DNA of 8,340 nucleotides from Actinomycetes bacterium (lineage in GTDB: Bacteria; Actinomycetota; Acidimicrobiia; Acidimicrobiales; Palsa-688): contig JAKACE010000059.1 of the NCBI GenBank assembly GCA_021821705.1, forward strand, positions 1 to 8,340, written 5' to 3'. Numbering within the stretch: position 1 is the stretch's first letter; every line of letters begins with the position of its first letter. The notes under the pieces are model-generated. The model made no database searches and was not told the DNA's origin. It was given only the letters and a program-made list of their open reading frames with translations. The position numbers were made by a program, and so were the translations under genes. Shown here in pieces: positions 5,844 through 8,340 of the stretch.

Positions 5844-7268
5844 TCACTTGACGATGCCGCCGCGGGTCATTGCCTCCACGTCGAGGGCGCGGTCGACGTC
5901 CTCTTCGCTCATCAGGGCGTTTTCGAGCACGACGGTCCGCAGGTCCTTGCCCTCGGCCAGAGCCTGCTTAACCACCTTGGCCGCCTTCTCGTAGCCGATG
6001 TAGGGGTTGAGCGAGGTGACAATGGACGGCGACGACAGTGCATATGTCCGGCACCGCTCCCTGTCTGCCACCAGCCCGATGATGCAGCGGTCGGCGAACA
6101 GCCTCGACACGTTGGCCAGGAGCCTGACCGACTCGAGGACGTTCCTGGCCAGTACCGGAAGCATCACGTTCAGCTCGAAGTTGCCGGCAGCGCCGGCAAA
6201 AGCCACGGCTGCGTCGTTACCGACGACCTGGGCCACGACCTGTGACACGGCCTCGGGGATGACCGGGTTGACCTTGCCTGGCATGATGGAGCTGCCCGGC
6301 TGCAGGTCGGGTATGTGCACCTCGGCCAGGCCGGCCCGCGGGCCGCTGCCCATCCAGCGCAGATCGGTTGCGCACTTGTAGAGCGAGACGGCGACGGTGC
6401 GCAGCGCCCCCGAGGCCTCCACCAGGGCGTCGCGCGAACCCTGGGCCTCGAAGTGGTCCCGGGCCTCCGTCAGGGGCAGGCCCAGCTCGCCGGCCAGCCT
6501 GGACACGACCGCATGGGCGAAGCCGGCCGGGGCATTGAGGCCGGTGCCGACGGCCGTCCCTCCGAGCGGCAGCTCACCCACCCGGGCCAGGCACGCCTGC
6601 AGGCGCTCAACCCCGTGCTCGACGGCCGATGCGTAGCCACCCATTTCCTGGCCGAGGGTGACCGGGGTGGCGTCCATCAGGTGGGTACGGCCGGCTTTCA
6701 CCACACTGGCGAACTCGTCCGCTTTGGCCCGCAGGGCACCTGCCAGGTGCTCCAGGGCGGGCACCAGTGAGCCGGCGATCTCAGCCGTGGCGGCCACGTG
6801 GATGGCCGAGGGGAACATGTCGTTGGACGACTGCGACGCATTGACCTCGTCGTTGGGGTGCACCTTGCGGCCGAGGCGCTCCGAGGCCAGCGTTGCCAGC
6901 ACCTCGTTCATGTTCATGTTGCTCGATGTCCCCGACCCCGTCTGGAACACATCCACAGGGAACTCCGCGTCCCAGCGTCCTTCGGCCACCTCGGCCGCGG
7001 CTTGGGCTATGGCGTCGGCCACGTCGGCCGTCACGGTGCCGAGGGCGGCGTTCTCCAGGGCTGCGGCCCTCTTCAGCAGGGCCAGGCCCCGGATGAGGGA
7101 GCGTTCGATGCGCTGGCCGGAGACCGGGAAGTTTTGTACCGCTCTCTGGGTCTGGGCCTGCCACTTGGCCGAAAGTGGCACGCGGACCTCCCCCATCGAA
7201 TCGTGCTCGGTCCGGAACGCTTCCGGACCGGGCTCCGGTGTGCCCTGGTCAGCTCGGGGGTCGGTCAT
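5844..7268 (-). CDS. fumC: Class II fumarate hydratase (FumC)
   Basis: Reversible hydration of fumarate to L-malate in the TCA cycle, by a cytoplasmic homotetramer without an iron-sulfur cluster. The 474-residue protein fits the class II family (about 460-470) and carries the fumarase/aspartase superfamily blocks in order: [14 protein letters not shown] (110-123), [14 protein letters not shown] (137-150), [18 protein letters not shown] (191-208) and the signature [11 protein letters not shown] (325-335). By analogy with E. coli FumC, His196 (His188 there) and Ser326 (Ser318) are catalytic, and Lys332 and Asn334 bind substrate. [14 protein letters not shown] (237-250) is also typical. About 25 residues precede the usual family start. 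The ATG at 7268 is preferred over an in-frame GTG at 7292; neither has a strong ribosome binding site. It is the first gene of a likely two-gene operon with the DUF2269-like gene, and divergent from the secreted coiled-coil gene. Confidence 0.96.
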   Translation of the reverse strand: MTDPRADQGTPEPGPEAFRTEHDSMGEVRVPLSAKWQAQTQRAVQNFPVSGQRIERSLIRGLALLKRAAALENAALGTVTADVADAIAQAAAEVAEGRWDAEFPVDVFQTGSGTSSNMNMNEVLATLASERLGRKVHPNDEVNASQSSNDMFPSAIHVAATAEIAGSLVPALEHLAGALRAKADEFASVVKAGRTHLMDATPVTLGQEMGGYASAVEHGVERLQACLARVGELPLGGTAVGTGLNAPAGFAHAVVSRLAGELGLPLTEARDHFEAQGSRDALVEASGALRTVAVSLYKCATDLRWMGSGPRAGLAEVHIPDLQPGSSIMPGKVNPVIPEAVSQVVAQVVGNDAAVAFAGAAGNFELNVMLPVLARNVLESVRLLANVSRLFADRCIIGLVADRERCRTYALSSPSIVTSLNPYIGYEKAAKVVKQALAEGKDLRTVVLENALMSEEDVDRALDVEAMTRGGIVK

Positions 7269-7322
7269 CTGCAGCAAACTACCGCCAGGCACCGCAGCTG
7301 CGCACGACCCCCGCCGGCCGGT

Positions 7323-7352
7323 GCCCGGGCCCCAGGCGCCCGGGGCCCGGGC
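7323..7352. repeat. Perfect 11-bp GC inverted repeat in the fumC/secreted-protein gap
   Basis: GCCCGGGCCCC (7323-7333) and GGGGCCCGGGC (7342-7352) are exact reverse complements around the eight-base loop AGGCGCCC. It lies 54 bases upstream of the fumC start and about 190 bases upstream of the divergent gene. In a fumC mRNA it could form a very stable 5' leader hairpin if transcription starts beyond it; it could also be a terminator or a cruciform-prone site. No T-run follows on either side. Confidence 0.8.
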
Positions 7353-7415
7353 GGGCCACGGGCCCTAAAGCCGGCCAGCGGGGAGGCCGAAGGGCTGGTG
7401 TTGTGGACGACGATG

Positions 7416-7487
7416 CCGCTCCTATGACGGGCGTGACAGCCGCTCCTGTGACGGCCGTGACAGCTGGTCCTGTGACGGGCGTGACAG
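7416..7487 (+). repeat. Tandem array, three copies of 24 bp with paired GTGAC half-sites
   Basis: Three contiguous 24-bp units start at 7416, 7440 and 7464. Each ends in TGACGGGCGTGACAG (GGCC for GGGC in unit 2), so each has two direct TGAC-type half-sites nine bases apart; the outer part differs by a few bases (CCGCTCC in units 1-2, CTGGTCC in unit 3). The last unit supplies the GTGACA of the promoter-like element that follows. Position and half-site layout suggest repeated binding sites for a regulator of the downstream gene. Both strands are open across it, giving Val-Thr-rich repeats, but without coding support. Apart from this array and the inverted repeat, I see nothing else in 7269-7480. 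Confidence 0.92.
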
Positions 7488-7509
7488 CTGGGACTGGTGG
7501 GACTAGAGT
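7481..7509 (+). promoter_or_regulatory. Candidate sigma70-type promoter of the secreted coiled-coil gene
   Basis: GTGACA (7481-7486, five of six bases of TTGACA) and TAGAGT (7504-7509, four of six of TATAAT) are separated by exactly 17 bases. Transcription would start near 7516, about 30 bases before the ATG at 7545. The -35 is part of the third 24-bp repeat, so a protein bound to the array would touch RNA polymerase. Confidence 0.45.
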
Positions 7510-7544
7510 TACTTCGAGCATCCGACGAACGCGGCGGTGGCTTG

Positions 7545-8340
7545 ATGGCCCTCTCACAGCTGACCCCGGTGCCTAGGCCCGGTGCAGCCCGGCGGGCGGC
7601 GTTGGTCGCGTCCGCCTGCACCTTGCTCGCGGCCGGCCTGGCCGGTCCGGCATGGGCGACAACCACACCGCGCCACGCCTCCGGCAGCGGCTCGGGCACC
7701 GGGCCGGGCAGCCCCAAGGCTCAACTGGAGCGAGACCGGACATTGGCTGTGGTCATCGCCGACCGCCTGCAAGCCGAGGGCGTTACGCTGGCCAAGCTGG
7801 CGGAGCGAGCCGATGCCGAGGGCGTGCGGGCAGGGCAACTGGCTGCCGAGCTCAACCGTGCCCGCCACCAAGCCATGCTGGCCCGCCGGCTCCTCCAGGC
7901 CACCCGCTCGGCTCTGGTGTACGAGGCGCTGGCTGCCTATACCCAGGAAGCGCAGGTCCCAGCGAGTGCCGTGTCGAGCTCACAGGACGCCCAGGTCGTG
8001 AGCGGCTATGCCGAAGCCGTGCTCGGCCAGGAGCGCACGGTGCTCGCCTCCTTCAGGAGCGCCCTTGCCGCCGATCGGGCCAGACTGCAGAACCTGGCGG
8101 TGGCGCGCCGACGCCAGCAGGTCGCGGTCGGCCTACTGGCCGGCGACCGGGCCGCCGCTGCTTCCCAGCAGCGCCTCCTCGACCGCCAACTGGCCAGGGT
8201 CAGGGGCCGTCTGGCCCTGGACGTGTCTGCAGTGCAGGCGCAGCAACAGGCAGCCCAGCAGGCCCAGGAGCGCGCCTATCTGGCCAGCACCGGCCAGCTC
8301 CCGCCTGGGAGCGCCGCCCCGGACCTGGTGGCCGGGCCCG
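7545..8340 (+). CDS. Secreted coiled-coil envelope protein, N-terminal 265 residues (runs off window)
   Basis: The frame opens at the ATG at 7545 and has no stop before the window ends. Residues 1-38 are a Sec signal peptide: a basic n-region (RPGAARRAA), a hydrophobic core (LVASACTLLAAGLAG) and a probable signal peptidase I site AWA after Ala38. A Gly/Ser linker (about 46-56) leads to long Ala/Gln/Arg/Leu-rich helices at about 58-135 and 150-247, strongly suggestive of coiled coil, with a break at VPASAVSSSQD; a Gly/Pro-rich segment begins at about 250. This layout resembles the N-terminal coiled-coil regions of actinobacterial peptidoglycan hydrolases of the RipA/CwlO/PcsB kind, which carry an NlpC/P60 or transglycosylase domain at the C-terminus. 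That domain would lie outside the window, so a cell-wall role is inference. The ribosome binding site is weak (GGTGG). A GTG at 7569 is a possible alternative start. Cys25 lies inside the hydrophobic core without a proper lipobox, so it is not called a lipoprotein. Confidence 0.8.
   Translation, partial: MALSQLTPVPRPGAARRAALVASACTLLAAGLAGPAWATTTPRHASGSGSGTGPGSPKAQLERDRTLAVVIADRLQAEGVTLAKLAERADAEGVRAGQLAAELNRARHQAMLARRLLQATRSALVYEALAAYTQEAQVPASAVSSSQDAQVVSGYAEAVLGQERTVLASFRSALAADRARLQNLAVARRRQQVAVGLLAGDRAAAASQQRLLDRQLARVRGRLALDVSAVQAQQQAAQQAQERAYLASTGQLPPGSAAPDLVAGP

Noticed and set aside
7279..7557. Minus-strand frame with Val-Thr repeats over the 24-bp x 3 array
   Set aside because: The repeats arise because the unit length is a multiple of three; no ribosome binding site, and it would cover the promoter of the divergent gene.
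7545..7640. Lipoprotein signal at Cys25 of the secreted protein
   Set aside because: The residues before the Cys (Ala-Ser-Ala) are a poor lipobox and the hydrophobic core continues past it to a good AWA cleavage site.

Overview
The window is GC-rich throughout and its proteins read as those of a high-GC actinobacterium; an Acidimicrobiia-like lineage is my guess, from remembered similarity of the ArgJ, the unknown partial protein and the DMT fragment to actinobacterial proteins. No rRNA, tRNA, CRISPR array, insertion sequence, integrase or phage gene is visible. This is mostly housekeeping and membrane/envelope chromosome, not a defence or mobile island.

Layout from left to right. On the minus strand, 549-1748 encodes an ArgJ of the OAT2 type (ornithine/glutamate N-acetyltransferase), followed at once by the start of an unidentified protein that runs off the left edge (540-1). 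A six-copy, 24-bp tandem array (1773-1916) fills the divergent gap between argJ and a plus-strand YihY/BrkB-family membrane protein (1990-3015). The stop codon of that gene lies in the first copy of a second tandem array (16 bp x 4, 3003-3066). Convergent to it, 4613-3108 on the minus strand encodes a B12-binding radical SAM enzyme that I recognise as the hopanoid C-3 methylase HpnR. Just upstream of the hpnR start lies a decayed DMT (EamA-like) transporter on the plus strand (about 4625-4987), lacking its 5' part and most of its middle and in two frames. A 31-residue single-helix membrane protein with a strong ribosome binding site follows (5026-5121).

A GC-rich hairpin (5233-5275) separates this from a minus-strand pair: class II fumarase fumC (7268-5844) and, 16 bases downstream, a four-helix DUF2269-like membrane protein (5827-5304) whose C-terminal end is in the -1 frame. 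Divergent from fumC, a secreted coiled-coil protein begins at 7545 and runs off the right edge. The 276-base gap between them carries a perfect 11-bp GC inverted repeat (7323-7352), a third tandem array (24 bp x 3, 7416-7487) and a promoter-like -35/-10 pair that overlaps the last repeat.

Functionally the genes do not form one pathway: arginine biosynthesis, hopanoid methylation, the TCA cycle (fumarase) and cell-envelope proteins lie side by side. The points most worth following are hpnR next to a broken transporter, the three short tandem arrays at gene boundaries, the OAT2-type ArgJ, the small membrane protein and the frameshifted DUF2269 gene. I see no convincing previously undescribed multi-gene system. 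All family assignments are by eye from remembered motifs, without database searches.
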